A stretch of DNA of 51,852 nucleotides from Pseudomonas mosselii (GTDB lineage Bacteria; Pseudomonadota; Gammaproteobacteria; Pseudomonadales; Pseudomonadaceae). The stretch is from the NCBI RefSeq assembly GCF_003205295.1, contig NZ_QJRP01000034.1:1-51852 (forward strand), written 5' to 3'. The translations under genes and the position numbers were made by a program. The notes under the pieces were generated by a model, which saw only the letters and a list, made by a program, of their open reading frames with translations, made no database searches and had not been told where the DNA came from. Of the stretch, positions 25,272 to 34,191 are shown in pieces (positions within the stretch are counted from its first letter, which is position 1; each line of letters begins with the position of its first letter).

Positions 25272-26939
25272 ATGCGTATCGTCATGTTCCAGCCGCTGGC
25301 CCTCGGGGTCGCGATCCTGAGCTGTTCCTCCGCCTTTGCCGTGACGCTGGAAGGCGGCGCGGTGGCCGCGCCTGATCAATATGGCGCACAGGTGGCCGCC
25401 GATATCCTCAAGAAGGGCGGCAATGCGGTGGACGCCGCTGTCGCCACCGCCTTCACCCTGGCCGTGACCTACCCCGAGGCCGGCAACATCGGCGGCGGTG
25501 GTTTCATGACCCTGTTCGTCGACGGCAAGCCCTACTTCCTTGACTACCGCGAAGTAGCGCCCAAGGCCGCGACCAAGACCATGTACCTGGACGACAAGGG
25601 CGAGGTGATCGAGAACCTCAGCCTGGTCGGCGTGCGCGCCGCCGGTGTACCAGGCACGGTGATGGGGCTGTGGGAGGCGCACCAGAAGTTCGGCAAGCTC
25701 AAGTGGAGCGAGCTGCTGACGCCGGCCATCGGCTACGCGCAGAACGGCTTCAAGATCGCCCAGAAGCAGTACCAGTACCGCGACGACGCCCAGGGCCTGT
25801 TCAAGACCGCCACCAACTTCAATGACTACTTCGGCCACATGAAGGTCGGTGAGTTGTTCAAACAGCCGGAACTGGCGCAGACCCTTGAGCGCATCGCCGA
25901 CAAGGGCGTCAGCGAGTTCTACCAGGGCAAGACCGCCGACCTGCTGGTGGCGCAGATGCAGGCCGACAAGGGCCTGATCACCAAGGATGATCTCAAGGAC
26001 TACAAGGCCGTGTGGCGTGACCCAATCGCCATAAACTGGCGCGGCAATGTGGTCTATACCGCGCCACCACCAAGCTCCGGCGGCGTCGCCCTGGCCCAGC
26101 TGCTGGGTATCAAGGAAGACCGCGCGGCCGACTTCAAGGGCGTCGAGCACAACTCGGCCAAGTACATCCACCTGCTGTCCGAGATCGAGAAACGCGTGTT
26201 CGCCGACCGTGCCGATTACCTCGGTGACCCGGCCTTCACCAAGGTCCCGGTCGACCAGCTGGTGGCCAAGGACTACCTGGCCAAGCGGGCCGCCCAGGTC
26301 AACCCGAACGCGATCTCCGAGACCGACAAGGTCAAGCCGGGGCTGGAACCGCACCAGACCACGCATTTCTCCATCGTCGACAAGCAGGGTAACGCCGTGA
26401 GCAACACCTATACCCTCAACCTCGACTACGGCAGTGGCGTGGTGGTCAAGGGTGCGGGCTTCCTGCTCAACGACGAGATGGACGACTTCAGCGCCAAGCC
26501 GGGGGCGGCCAATGCCTTTGGCGTGGTCGGCGGTGATGCCAACGCCATCGCGCCGGGCAAGCGCATGCTTTCGTCGATGAGCCCGAGCCTGGTGACCCGC
26601 GATGGCAAGGTGGCCCTGGTGCTGGGCACGCCGGGCGGCTCGCGGATCTTCACCTCGATCTTCCAGGTGATGAACAACCTGTACGACTACGGCATGCCGC
26701 TGGAGAAGGCGGTGGCGGCGCAGCGCGTGCACCACCAGTTGCTGCCCAAGGACACGATCTACTTCGACAGCTATGCGCCGCTCACCGGCAAGGTGGCGGA
26801 CGATCTGAAGAAGATGGGCTACGTGCTGGAAGACCAGGGTTGGGAGATGGGCGATATCCAGGCGATCCGGGTCACCGGGGAGAAGCTGGAGACTGCGTCG
26901 GATCCGCGGGGCCGCGGGATGGGCATGATCGTCAAATAA
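25272..26939 (+). CDS. ggt: Gamma-glutamyltransferase (periplasmic)
   Basis: Gamma-glutamyltranspeptidase proenzyme, 555 residues, which hydrolyses glutathione and other gamma-glutamyl compounds or transfers the glutamyl group. The signal peptide ends at about residue 23 (LALGVAILSCSSAFA). Autocleavage into large and small subunits is expected before Thr363 (HQ|TTHFSIVD), the new N-terminal nucleophile, followed by NAVSNTYTLNLDYGSG. The SSMSP motif that builds the oxyanion hole is present. ATG 25272 is preferred over GTG 25266 because AGGA (25261-25264) is spaced 7 nt from it. No partner gene is adjacent; a REP pair follows. Confidence 0.93.
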   Translation: MRIVMFQPLALGVAILSCSSAFAVTLEGGAVAAPDQYGAQVAADILKKGGNAVDAAVATAFTLAVTYPEAGNIGGGGFMTLFVDGKPYFLDYREVAPKAATKTMYLDDKGEVIENLSLVGVRAAGVPGTVMGLWEAHQKFGKLKWSELLTPAIGYAQNGFKIAQKQYQYRDDAQGLFKTATNFNDYFGHMKVGELFKQPELAQTLERIADKGVSEFYQGKTADLLVAQMQADKGLITKDDLKDYKAVWRDPIAINWRGNVVYTAPPPSSGGVALAQLLGIKEDRAADFKGVEHNSAKYIHLLSEIEKRVFADRADYLGDPAFTKVPVDQLVAKDYLAKRAAQVNPNAISETDKVKPGLEPHQTTHFSIVDKQGNAVSNTYTLNLDYGSGVVVKGAGFLLNDEMDDFSAKPGAANAFGVVGGDANAIAPGKRMLSSMSPSLVTRDGKVALVLGTPGGSRIFTSIFQVMNNLYDYGMPLEKAVAAQRVHHQLLPKDTIYFDSYAPLTGKVADDLKKMGYVLEDQGWEMGDIQAIRVTGEKLETASDPRGRGMGMIVK

Positions 26940-26954
26940 GGCAGGGCTGAAATG

Positions 26955-27007
26955 ATCGCGGGGCAAGCCCGCTCCCACGACCGGTGGGAGCGGGCTTGCC
27001 CCGCGAT
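26955..27007. repeat. Perfect REP inverted pair
   Basis: Two copies of ATCGCGGGGCAAGCCCGCTC plus CCAC face each other with perfect 24-base arms around a short GACC/GGT centre. It sits between the convergent ggt and chemoreceptor genes and probably acts as a bidirectional stop or mRNA-stabilising hairpin. Confidence 0.9.
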
Positions 27008-27018
27008 GCTTTACAGGA

Positions 27019-28938
27019 TCAGACGCGGAACTGGCTGACCAGTGTCTGCAGGTGACCCCCAAGGCGCGCCAGTTCGACGCTGGAGGCGGCGGTCTCGTCG
27101 CTGGCCGCGGCGGTCTGCTCCGACACGTCGCGCACATTGAGGATACTGCGGCTGATCTCTTCGGCCACAGCGCTCTGCTGCTCGGCGGCGGCGGCGATCT
27201 GCTGGTTCATCGACTGGATGTTCGACACCGTGCGGGTGATGCTCTCCAGCGAGCCACCGGCCTTGCGCGCCAGCTCGACGCTGCTGTCGGTCAGGTTGCG
27301 GCTGCCGTTCATCACCTCGGCGACCTGCTGGGTGCCTTGCTGCAGGCTGGCGATCAGGCCTTCGATCTCCTCGGTGGATTGCTGGGTGCGCTGGGCCAGG
27401 CCACGGACCTCGTCGGCCACCACGGCGAAGCCTCGACCGGCCTCACCGGCGCGGGCCGCCTCGATGGCGGCGTTGAGCGCCAGCAGGTTGGTCTGCTCGG
27501 CCACCGACTTGATCACATCCATGACGCTGCCGATCTTCTGGCTTTCCTGCTGCAGCAGGGTCATCGCCTCGGTGGAGCGGTGCACTTCGTGAGCCAGGCG
27601 TTCGATCTGGCTGATGGCTTCACCCACCACCTTGTCACCGACCCGGGCTTCGTCGTCGGCGTTGGTCGCTGCGTGGGAGGCTTGCTCGGCGTTGCGCGCG
27701 ACCTCTTGGACAGTGGCGGCCATCTCGTGCATGGCGGTGGCCACCTGGTCGGTCTCGACCTTCTGGCTGTTGGCGCCGGCGCTGGTCTGCTCGGTCACCG
27801 CCGACAGCTCCTCGGCGGCGCTGGCGATCTGGGTGACGCCGTCGCGGATGCCGGTGATCAGGTCGCGCAGGGTAGTGCCCATGCGGGCGATGCCTTCCTG
27901 CAGGGCACCGAGTTCATCGCGACGGGTGACGCGAAGGTTCTGGGTGAGGTCGCCGCTGGCGATACGGTTGACCACGTCCATGGTCTCGCGCAGCGGGCGG
28001 GTGATCTGGCGGGTGATGATGAAGGCGGCGAGCACGCCGACCAACAGCGCCAGCAGGGTGGCGGTGGTTTGCAGGCTGCGGGCCTGGACGCTTTCGTCGT
28101 CACGGCGTTCGATCTGGATCTTGTACAGCTCGTCGCTGCGCTTGACGATGTCGGCGCCCTGCACGGTCATTTCGGCACGGGCCACGCCGATGGCGGCGGT
28201 GGCGTCGCGGAACTGGCGCACGGCGTCGCGGTAGGCCAGCACGGCGCTTTCGAACTGCTGGATGCGGGAGGCTTCACCCGGCAGCTGGCGCTTGAGGCTG
28301 TCGATTTCATTCAGGGCGTTTTCCAGCTGGCGCAGGGCGGCCTGCTCGGCTTCGCTGGTCAGGTCGGCGATGTAGCTGCGCACGTCCAGGCGTACCTGCA
28401 CCAGCTGTTGCTTGGCCTTGCTGATCACCAGGTACTGGGCCAGGCGGCTGGCATCGCTTTCGGAACTGGACAGCACCGCACTGCTGATCGCCTCGATGGC
28501 ATCATTGGCGCGGGCCGCGGCCTGGTTCATCGATTCACGGGCGGCGAGGGTAGTCTTGTAGCCCTGGCGCATTTTCTCCAGCGAGACCCGGTATTCGCTG
28601 ATGCTCTGGCCCTGCTCACGCAGCAGCTTGAGGTTCTCGGGGCTCTTGAAGGTGTTGACCAGGTGCTGCTGCTGGCTGCCGAAGGCGTCGAGCTTGGCCT
28701 GGACGTTGGCCGCCGAGGCGTCGTCGCCGTTGGTCAGCATCCACTGCAGGCGGGCCACGCGCAGGTTGGTCAGGTCACTGTTGAGCTGGGTGATGTCGCT
28801 CATCCAGTTGCTGCGGTCGATGAGGCTGCCCAGGCTGTTCCAGCCGGTCAGGGCCAGCAGGCCGGTCAGGACCAGGACCAGGCCGAAGCCCAGGCCGAGT
28901 TTGAGGTTGACGCTGATATTGGCGAACCAACTGTTCAT
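27019..28938 (-). CDS. mcpS: Methyl-accepting chemotaxis protein with HBM sensor (McpS-like)
   Basis: Chemoreceptor, 639 residues: TM1 near residues 12-32, a long periplasmic helical bimodular (HBM) sensor (about 45-285), TM2 near 290-310 (LLALLVGVLAAFIITRQI), a HAMP domain, and the cytoplasmic signalling domain. The hairpin tip EQTNLLALNAAIEAARAGE and GRGFAVVADEVRGLAQRTQQ is fully conserved. Length, sensor type and genome position fit McpS of P. putida KT2440, which mediates taxis to TCA-cycle acids such as malate, succinate and fumarate; the ligand here is inferred. A promoter region of 228 nt lies upstream, shared back to back with nothing (the metallopeptidase gene ends on the same strand). 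Confidence 0.9.
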   Translation of the reverse strand: MNSWFANISVNLKLGLGFGLVLVLTGLLALTGWNSLGSLIDRSNWMSDITQLNSDLTNLRVARLQWMLTNGDDASAANVQAKLDAFGSQQQHLVNTFKSPENLKLLREQGQSISEYRVSLEKMRQGYKTTLAARESMNQAAARANDAIEAISSAVLSSSESDASRLAQYLVISKAKQQLVQVRLDVRSYIADLTSEAEQAALRQLENALNEIDSLKRQLPGEASRIQQFESAVLAYRDAVRQFRDATAAIGVARAEMTVQGADIVKRSDELYKIQIERRDDESVQARSLQTTATLLALLVGVLAAFIITRQITRPLRETMDVVNRIASGDLTQNLRVTRRDELGALQEGIARMGTTLRDLITGIRDGVTQIASAAEELSAVTEQTSAGANSQKVETDQVATAMHEMAATVQEVARNAEQASHAATNADDEARVGDKVVGEAISQIERLAHEVHRSTEAMTLLQQESQKIGSVMDVIKSVAEQTNLLALNAAIEAARAGEAGRGFAVVADEVRGLAQRTQQSTEEIEGLIASLQQGTQQVAEVMNGSRNLTDSSVELARKAGGSLESITRTVSNIQSMNQQIAAAAEQQSAVAEEISRSILNVRDVSEQTAAASDETAASSVELARLGGHLQTLVSQFRV

Positions 28939-29166
28939 GCACGCTCTCCCAGAGAATGATTTCGCTCACTTGATCTCAAAAGCTGGGCGTTGTTGTTGTC
29001 AGATAGCCCGCAGATTTGTGTAGGACTTATCGGCAAAGCGGGGAGAAGCTGAAACGCTTTTTCAGCAAATTTGTAACTTGTTGAATATGTTTGTGTTTTT
29101 GATGTGGTCAATCGCGGGTGCGCACCCAGTGCGCACCTGCGGGCGCGCACTGGGTTGCTCGTGATA

Positions 29167-30051
29167 TCAAAGGCTACGCGTGCTGAAGGTGTCGCATTGG
29201 TTCACGTCGCCACTGGAAAACCCGGCCTTGAACCAGCGCACGCGCTGTTGCGAGGTGCCATGGGTGAACGAGTCGGGCACCACCCGGCCTTGCCCCTGCT
29301 GCTGCAGGCGATCGTCACCAATGGCATTGGCGGCGTTCAGCGCTTCTTCCACATCCCCCGGCTCCAGCCAGTTCAGGCGCTTCTGCGCCTGGTAGGCCCA
29401 CACACCGGCCAGGCAGTCGGCCTGCAGTTCCTGGCGCACCAGCAGGCCGTTGTCGCCTTCCATGCGCTGGCCATTGCGGCGCGCCGCGTCGACCTTGGCC
29501 GAGACACCGAGCAGGGTCTGCACGTGGTGGCCGATCTCGTGGGCGATCACGTAGGCCTGGGCGAAGTCGCCGGCGGCCTTGAAGCGGGTTTCCATTTCGC
29601 GGAAGAAGGTCATGTCCAGGTACACGCGCTGATCACCCGGGCAGTAGAACGGCCCGACCGCCGACGAGGCGAAGCCGCAGGCGGAATTGACCTGGCCACT
29701 GAACAGCACCAGCTGGGGATCGCGGTACTGCTTGCCCGCCTGGGCAAAGAGTGCCTTCCAGGTGTCCTCGGTGTCGCCGAGGATCGAGGCGACGAACTCG
29801 GCCTGCTCGTCGTTGGCCGGCGGCGCCTTGCTGCCGACGTTGGCCGGAGCGGTCTGTTGCTGCTCCATCTGCCCGGCCAACTGGCCGAGGATCTGCAGCG
29901 GGTCCTGCCCGGTGAGCCAGCCGATGCCAACGATCAACAGGATGGCGCCGAGCCCGAGGCCCTTGCCGCCGCCGAAGCGCATGCCGCCGCCACCCCCTTC
30001 GCCGCGGGCATCGACCACGTTGTCGCTGCGTCGACCTTTTCGCCATTCCAT
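29167..30051 (-). CDS. Neutral zinc metallopeptidase, YpfJ family
   Basis: Predicted membrane-anchored metalloprotease of the YpfJ type, 294 residues. The N-terminus is Gly-rich and positively charged (RGEGGGGGMRFGGGKG), followed by one membrane helix (LGLGAILLIVGIGWLTG). The catalytic zinc site is AHEIGHHVQ, with a downstream QELQADCLAGVW that supplies the third ligand. The VYLDMTFFREME block is typical of the family. ATG 30051 with GGAG upstream is preferred to a longer frame from 30168, which runs through the pcaHG control region. The natural substrate is unknown. Confidence 0.9.
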   Translation of the reverse strand: MEWRKGRRSDNVVDARGEGGGGGMRFGGGKGLGLGAILLIVGIGWLTGQDPLQILGQLAGQMEQQQTAPANVGSKAPPANDEQAEFVASILGDTEDTWKALFAQAGKQYRDPQLVLFSGQVNSACGFASSAVGPFYCPGDQRVYLDMTFFREMETRFKAAGDFAQAYVIAHEIGHHVQTLLGVSAKVDAARRNGQRMEGDNGLLVRQELQADCLAGVWAYQAQKRLNWLEPGDVEEALNAANAIGDDRLQQQGQGRVVPDSFTHGTSQQRVRWFKAGFSSGDVNQCDTFSTRSL

Positions 30052-30129
30052 GTGGAGCTCTCCGGTTTGTGAAACATGAAGTCTAAAGATTAGTTCAGCG
30101 CTGCCTAGGGCGTCGCCCTGGTCGCTGAT

Positions 30130-30149
30130 GCATAACCAAATGGTTATGC
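30130..30149. promoter_or_regulatory. 20-bp palindrome upstream of pcaHG (operator candidate)
   Basis: GCATAACCA-AA-TGGTTATGC has perfect 9-bp arms and a 2-nt centre, 103 nt before the pcaH ATG and about 80 nt before the metallopeptidase start on the other strand. It is a strong candidate binding site for a protocatechuate-pathway regulator such as an IclR-type PcaR/PcaU or a LysR-type PcaQ. Which protein binds is not known from the sequence. Confidence 0.6.
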
Positions 30150-30251
30150 CTAAGACCACTGAATTCAATATTCATCCCGACTGGCCTGCCGGAAACTGCA
30201 AGTCCGCCTGCCACGCCCAGGCGTTCGACAATTCCAAGAGAGGAAACCGGC

Positions 30252-30971
30252 ATGCCCGCCCAGGACACCAGCCGCTTCGTGATCCGTGATCGCAACTGGC
30301 ACCCCAAGGCCTTCACCCCCGACTACAAGACCTCGGTGGCGCGCTCGCCGCGCCAGGCGCTGGTCAGCATCCCGCAGTCGATCAGCGAAAGTACCGGCCC
30401 GGACTTTTCCCATCTGCGCTTCGGCGAGCACGACCACGACCTGCTGCTCAACTTCAACCACGGCGGCCTGCCGATCGGCGAGCGCATCATCGTCGCCGGT
30501 CGCGTTGTCGACCAGTACGGCAAGCCGGTGCCCAACACCCTGGTGGAGATGTGGCAGGCCAACGCCGGCGGCCGCTACCGGCACAAGAACGACCGCTACC
30601 TGGCCCCGCTGGACCCGAACTTCGGCGGCGTCGGCCGTTGCCTGACCGACCGCGACGGCTATTACAGTTTCCGCACCATCAAACCCGGTCCGTACCCGTG
30701 GCGCAACGGCCCCAACGACTGGCGGCCGGCGCATATCCACTTCTCCATCAGCGGCCCCTCGATCGCCACCAAGCTGATCACCCAGTTGTACTTCGAAGGC
30801 GACCCGCTGATACCGATGTGCCCGATCGTCAAATCGATCGCCAACCCCGAGGCCGTCGAGCGGCTGATCGCCAAGCTCGACATGAGCCATGCCAACCCCA
30901 TGGATTGCCTGGCCTACCGCTTCGACATCGTGCTGCGTGGCCAGCGCCAGACCCATTTCGAAAATCGCTGA
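30252..30971 (+). CDS. pcaH: Protocatechuate 3,4-dioxygenase beta subunit
   Basis: Iron-binding beta subunit (239 residues) of the intradiol dioxygenase that opens protocatechuate to 3-carboxy-cis,cis-muconate in the beta-ketoadipate pathway. All four Fe(III) ligands are present: Tyr109 (GGRYRHKNDRY), Tyr148 (KPGPYPWRN), His161 and His163 (WRPAHIHFS), each one above the classical numbering because Met is counted. The Shine-Dalgarno is AAGAGAGGAA just before ATG 30252. pcaG starts 10 nt after the stop. The remaining pca genes are not in this window. Confidence 0.97.
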   Translation: MPAQDTSRFVIRDRNWHPKAFTPDYKTSVARSPRQALVSIPQSISESTGPDFSHLRFGEHDHDLLLNFNHGGLPIGERIIVAGRVVDQYGKPVPNTLVEMWQANAGGRYRHKNDRYLAPLDPNFGGVGRCLTDRDGYYSFRTIKPGPYPWRNGPNDWRPAHIHFSISGPSIATKLITQLYFEGDPLIPMCPIVKSIANPEAVERLIAKLDMSHANPMDCLAYRFDIVLRGQRQTHFENR

Positions 30972-30981
30972 GGACCCCGTC

Positions 30982-31587
30982 ATGCCTATCGAACTGCTGC
31001 CGGAAACTCCCTCGCAGACCGCCGGCCCCTATGTGCACATCGGCTTGGCGCTGGAAGCGGCGGGCAACCCGACCCGCGACCAGGAAATCTGGAACCGCCT
31101 GGCCAAACCGGACGCCCCCGGCGAGCACATCCTGCTGATCGGCCAGGTGTACGACGGCAATGGCCACCTGGTGCGCGACTCGTTCCTGGAGATCTGGCAG
31201 GCCGATGCCAAGGGCCAGTACCAGGACGACTACAACCTGGAGAACGCCTTCAACAGCTTCGGCCGCACCGCCACCACCTTCGATGCCGGCGAGTGGACCC
31301 TGCACACGGTCAAGCCAGGCGTGGCGAACAATGCCGCGGGCGTGCCGATGGCGCCGCACATCAACATCAGCTTGTTCGCCCGGGGGATCAATATCCACCT
31401 GCACACGCGGCTGTACTTCGATGATGAAGCCGAGGCCAACGGCAAATGCCCGGTGCTCAACCTGATCGAGCAGCCACAGCGGCGCGAGACCTTGATCGCC
31501 AGGCGTTGCGAGGTAGACGGGAAGACGGCCTATCGTTTCGACATCCGTATTCAGGGGGAAAGGGAGACGGTGTTCTTCGATTTCTGA
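30982..31587 (+). CDS. pcaG: Protocatechuate 3,4-dioxygenase alpha subunit
   Basis: Alpha subunit (201 residues), homologous to PcaH but without the iron ligands. It begins PIELLPETPSQTAGPYVHIG and carries FLEIWQADAKGQYQDDY and APHINISLFARGINIHLHTR, all typical of PcaG. It pairs with PcaH to form the (alpha-beta)n dioxygenase. Co-transcribed with pcaH; the operon ends here, 36 nt before a convergent gene. Confidence 0.96.
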   Translation: MPIELLPETPSQTAGPYVHIGLALEAAGNPTRDQEIWNRLAKPDAPGEHILLIGQVYDGNGHLVRDSFLEIWQADAKGQYQDDYNLENAFNSFGRTATTFDAGEWTLHTVKPGVANNAAGVPMAPHINISLFARGINIHLHTRLYFDDEAEANGKCPVLNLIEQPQRRETLIARRCEVDGKTAYRFDIRIQGERETVFFDF

Positions 31588-31623
31588 CCGAGTCAGAGGG
31601 GGCTGCACAGCAGCCCCAGGATT

Positions 31624-32049
31624 TCAGCCTTTCACAGGTTTCAGGTCAAAAGCATCGTCCTGATACTGGAACAACAGGCAATCAGCTGCCGCGGTGCAGC
31701 CGCTTTCATGCACCAGGTCAGCCGGCAACTTGTAGTAGGAACCCGCCGGGTACTCCGTGCGCTTGCCATCGATCACCGCATAGAAAGTCCCGCTCAGCAC
31801 AACCGTCGGCAATGTCTGGCTGTGCTGATGCAACCCGTTGTCGGTACCTTTCCTGAATTTCACATAGGCCGAATAAGGCCCCTTGCCGAAGATATCCCCC
31901 TCGACATTGGCATAGCTGACGGCGCCTTTGGTATTGGGCACGTCCTGCCATTTCAACGCCGCACTGTCAGTGACCGAAATGGTTTTTTCCGCCGCATGGA
32001 CGCCGACGGCCAAAGTGCCGAGCATCAAGCCCGCAATGACTGCTTTCAT
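31624..32049 (-). CDS. Secreted cupin-domain protein
   Basis: A 141-residue protein with a signal peptide (KAVIAGLMLGTLAVGVHAAE, cleavage after HAA or VHA) and one cupin barrel (GLHQHSQTLPTVVLSGTFYA, then YPAGSYYKLPADLVHESGC with two His). It fits the periplasmic cupin/DUF4437-like group. GGAG lies upstream of ATG 32049. The C-terminal CTAAADCLLFQYQ has two cysteines that could form a disulfide. Function is unknown; position next to a LysR gene and pcaHG is suggestive but not proof of a link. Confidence 0.8.
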   Translation of the reverse strand: MKAVIAGLMLGTLAVGVHAAEKTISVTDSAALKWQDVPNTKGAVSYANVEGDIFGKGPYSAYVKFRKGTDNGLHQHSQTLPTVVLSGTFYAVIDGKRTEYPAGSYYKLPADLVHESGCTAAADCLLFQYQDDAFDLKPVKG

Positions 32050-32152
32050 GGTGGATCTCCTTCATTGAGTGACTGTGCAATGAAGGCTAATCAAACAAGC
32101 AGCGCACAAATACGTGCCAAGTGAGCCATGACTTGTGCTCAAGTCGCACAAA

Positions 32153-33052
32153 TCACCATCTGGTTTGCGAGTAATAGACCTGCACGTAATCCACCAGCGC
32201 CCGCACCTTGGGCGCCAGATAGCGGCTTTGTGGATAAACCGCGTACAGGCTGCGGGCTGGCAGCTTCCAGTCTTCCAGCACCGACACCAGCCGCCCGTCC
32301 TGCAGCGCGTCATGCACGATGAAACGGTCGAAACTGGCGATGCCCAGGCCACCGATGGCGGCGGCGCGCAGGGCCATGGGCGAGTTGGCGCTCAGGCGCC
32401 GGGGCATGAGCAGGCCGCGCTGTTCCCCACAGGTGCTGGTGAGTTGCAGGCGTTGCGGGTGCAACAGTTGGCTGTAGCCGAGCAGGGGATGGCTGGCGAG
32501 TTCATCGGGATTGGACGGGGCGCCGTGGCGCTCGAGATACCCCGGGGCGGCTACCAGCATCACCTCGCTGCTCGCCAGCCGGCGTGCCACCAGGCTGGAG
32601 TCCGGCAGGTGGTCGGTGACCCGCAGGCACACATCGATTTCCTCCTCCAGCAGGTCGACGAAGCGATCACTGCAGTGCAGTTCGATCTGCAGCAGCGGGT
32701 GGCGCTCGACGAAGTCCGGCAGCCAGTGGCCCAGCTCCAGCTCGCCGAACGCCGTGGCCACGCCCAGGCGCAGCGTGCCGCTGGGCTGTTGCTGATGTTC
32801 GGAGAGCTCAAGGGCCATGGCCTGCATCTGCTCGAGGATCTGCACGCAGTGGCGATAGAAGAGTGCGCCGGCCTCGGTCAGGTGCAGGCGGCGAGTGGTG
32901 CGGGTGAGCAACTGCGTGCCGAGGTGACGTTCGAGTTGCTTCACCTGGCGGGACAGTACGGTGTGCGAGACGCCCGCCTGGCTGGCGGCGGCGCTGAAGC
33001 TGCCGAGGTCGACGACCCGGCGGAAGGTTTGCATGGCACTAAGCTGGTCCAT
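32153..33052 (-). CDS. LysR-family transcriptional regulator
   Basis: LysR regulator, 299 residues, starting MDQLSAMQTFRRVVDLGSFS with a complete helix-turn-helix (AAASQAGVSHTVLSRQVKQL) and a CrgA-like effector domain (GTLRLGVATAFGELELGHWL). ATG 33052 is at the usual distance before the domain; the frame continues upstream through trmA but that is shadow. It is encoded just upstream of the secreted cupin gene on the same strand, with 103 nt between, so the cupin gene may be its target. The regulated genes cannot be determined here. Confidence 0.87.
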   Translation of the reverse strand: MDQLSAMQTFRRVVDLGSFSAAASQAGVSHTVLSRQVKQLERHLGTQLLTRTTRRLHLTEAGALFYRHCVQILEQMQAMALELSEHQQQPSGTLRLGVATAFGELELGHWLPDFVERHPLLQIELHCSDRFVDLLEEEIDVCLRVTDHLPDSSLVARRLASSEVMLVAAPGYLERHGAPSNPDELASHPLLGYSQLLHPQRLQLTSTCGEQRGLLMPRRLSANSPMALRAAAIGGLGIASFDRFIVHDALQDGRLVSVLEDWKLPARSLYAVYPQSRYLAPKVRALVDYVQVYYSQTRW

Positions 33053-33105
33053 CAACACTCCTGGCGGCGTGCGGTGGGGCCGGGAAGGCCCCACTGCATC
33101 GCGGA

Positions 33106-34191
33106 TCAGCGCCGAACCAGCAGTACCCCGCTTTCCATGTGATGGGTGTACGGGAACTGGTCGAACAGCGCACAGCGTTCGATACGGTGGGTATCTTGCA
33201 GCTGGGCGATGTTCTGCGCCAGGGTCTCTGGGTTGCACGAGATGTACAGGATGCGCTCGAAGCGTCGGGTCAGCTCGCAGGTGTCCGGGTCCATGCCGGC
33301 GCGCGGCGGGTCGACGAACACGGTGCCGAAGTCGTAGCTTTTCAGGTCGATGCCTTCCAGGCGGCGGAACGGGCGAACCTCGTTCAGCGCCTGGGTCAGC
33401 TCCTCGGCCGACAGGCGCACCAGGCGCACGTTGTCCACGCGGTTCTCGTCGAGGTTGTGCAGCGCGGCGTTGACCGAGGTCTTGCTGATCTCGGTAGCCA
33501 GCACCTGGCGTGCGCGGGTGGCCAGCGGCAGGGTGAAATTGCCGTTGCCGCAGTACAGCTCCAGCAGGTCGTCCTGGCGTTCGCCCATGGCCTCGAAGGC
33601 CCAGCCGAGCATCTTCTGGTTCACCGCGCCGTTGGGCTGGGTGAAGGCGCCTTCGGGCTGGCGATAGCTGAAGGTGCGCCCGGCGATGTCGAGTTTTTCC
33701 ACGGCGTAGTCGCGGCCGATCACCACGCGCTTGCCTTTCGAGCGGCCGATCACGCTGACGCCGAGGTCTTCGGCCAACTGCTGCGCGGCGGTTTCCCAGG
33801 CTTCGTCCAGTGGACGGTGATAGCACAGGGTGACCATCGCATCGCCGGCCAGGGTGGTGAGGAACTCGACCTGGAACAGGCGGTTGTCCAATGCCTCGTT
33901 GCCCTGCCAGGCAGCCTTCAGGCGGGGCATCAGTTCATTGATGCGCTCGCTGGCGATGGGGAAATCGTCGATCAGGATCGCCTTGTGCTTCTCGCCCGGG
34001 GCGAACATCGCGTAGTGACGTTGGCCGCCCTCGCGCCACAGGCGGAACTCGGCGCGCAGGCGATAGTGCTCGTGCGGCGAGTCGAACACCACCGGCTCCG
34101 GCGCGCCGAACGGTGCCAGCAGCTCGCGCAGGCGTGCGGCCTTGGCCGCCAGTTGCGCGTCGTATTGTGAAGGATCCAGGACAGCACTCAT
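33106..34191 (-). CDS. trmA: tRNA (uracil-5-)-methyltransferase TrmA
   Basis: TrmA, 361 residues, makes 5-methyluridine at tRNA position 54 (T-loop) with SAM. The RNA-binding N-terminus has HYRLRAEFRLWREGG. The methyltransferase core reads LLELYCGNGNFTLPL (motif I), VFVDPPRAGMD (motif IV) and YISCNPETLAQN, in which the Cys is the catalytic nucleophile. The start overlaps the upstream permease stop by 4 nt (ATGA), so it is translationally coupled to the permease. Confidence 0.96.
   Translation of the reverse strand: MSAVLDPSQYDAQLAAKAARLRELLAPFGAPEPVVFDSPHEHYRLRAEFRLWREGGQRHYAMFAPGEKHKAILIDDFPIASERINELMPRLKAAWQGNEALDNRLFQVEFLTTLAGDAMVTLCYHRPLDEAWETAAQQLAEDLGVSVIGRSKGKRVVIGRDYAVEKLDIAGRTFSYRQPEGAFTQPNGAVNQKMLGWAFEAMGERQDDLLELYCGNGNFTLPLATRARQVLATEISKTSVNAALHNLDENRVDNVRLVRLSAEELTQALNEVRPFRRLEGIDLKSYDFGTVFVDPPRAGMDPDTCELTRRFERILYISCNPETLAQNIAQLQDTHRIERCALFDQFPYTHHMESGVLLVRR

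Noticed and set aside
25163..25375. 70-codon open frame between the LysR gene and ggt
   Set aside because: It overlaps the ggt start and signal peptide in another frame and has no ribosome-binding site.
26955..27007. CRISPR-like repeat
   Set aside because: The repeats are inverted pairs scattered singly through the window with no regular spacers; they are REP elements.
27052..28959. 635-codon open frame antisense to the chemoreceptor
   Set aside because: Low-complexity Gly/Val/His/Leu-rich product that mirrors the repeated coding pattern of the MCP; no start signal.
33053..33826. N-terminal extension of the LysR gene at 32153-33052
   Set aside because: The open frame continues through trmA in another frame; the LysR domain begins exactly at the ATG at 33052.
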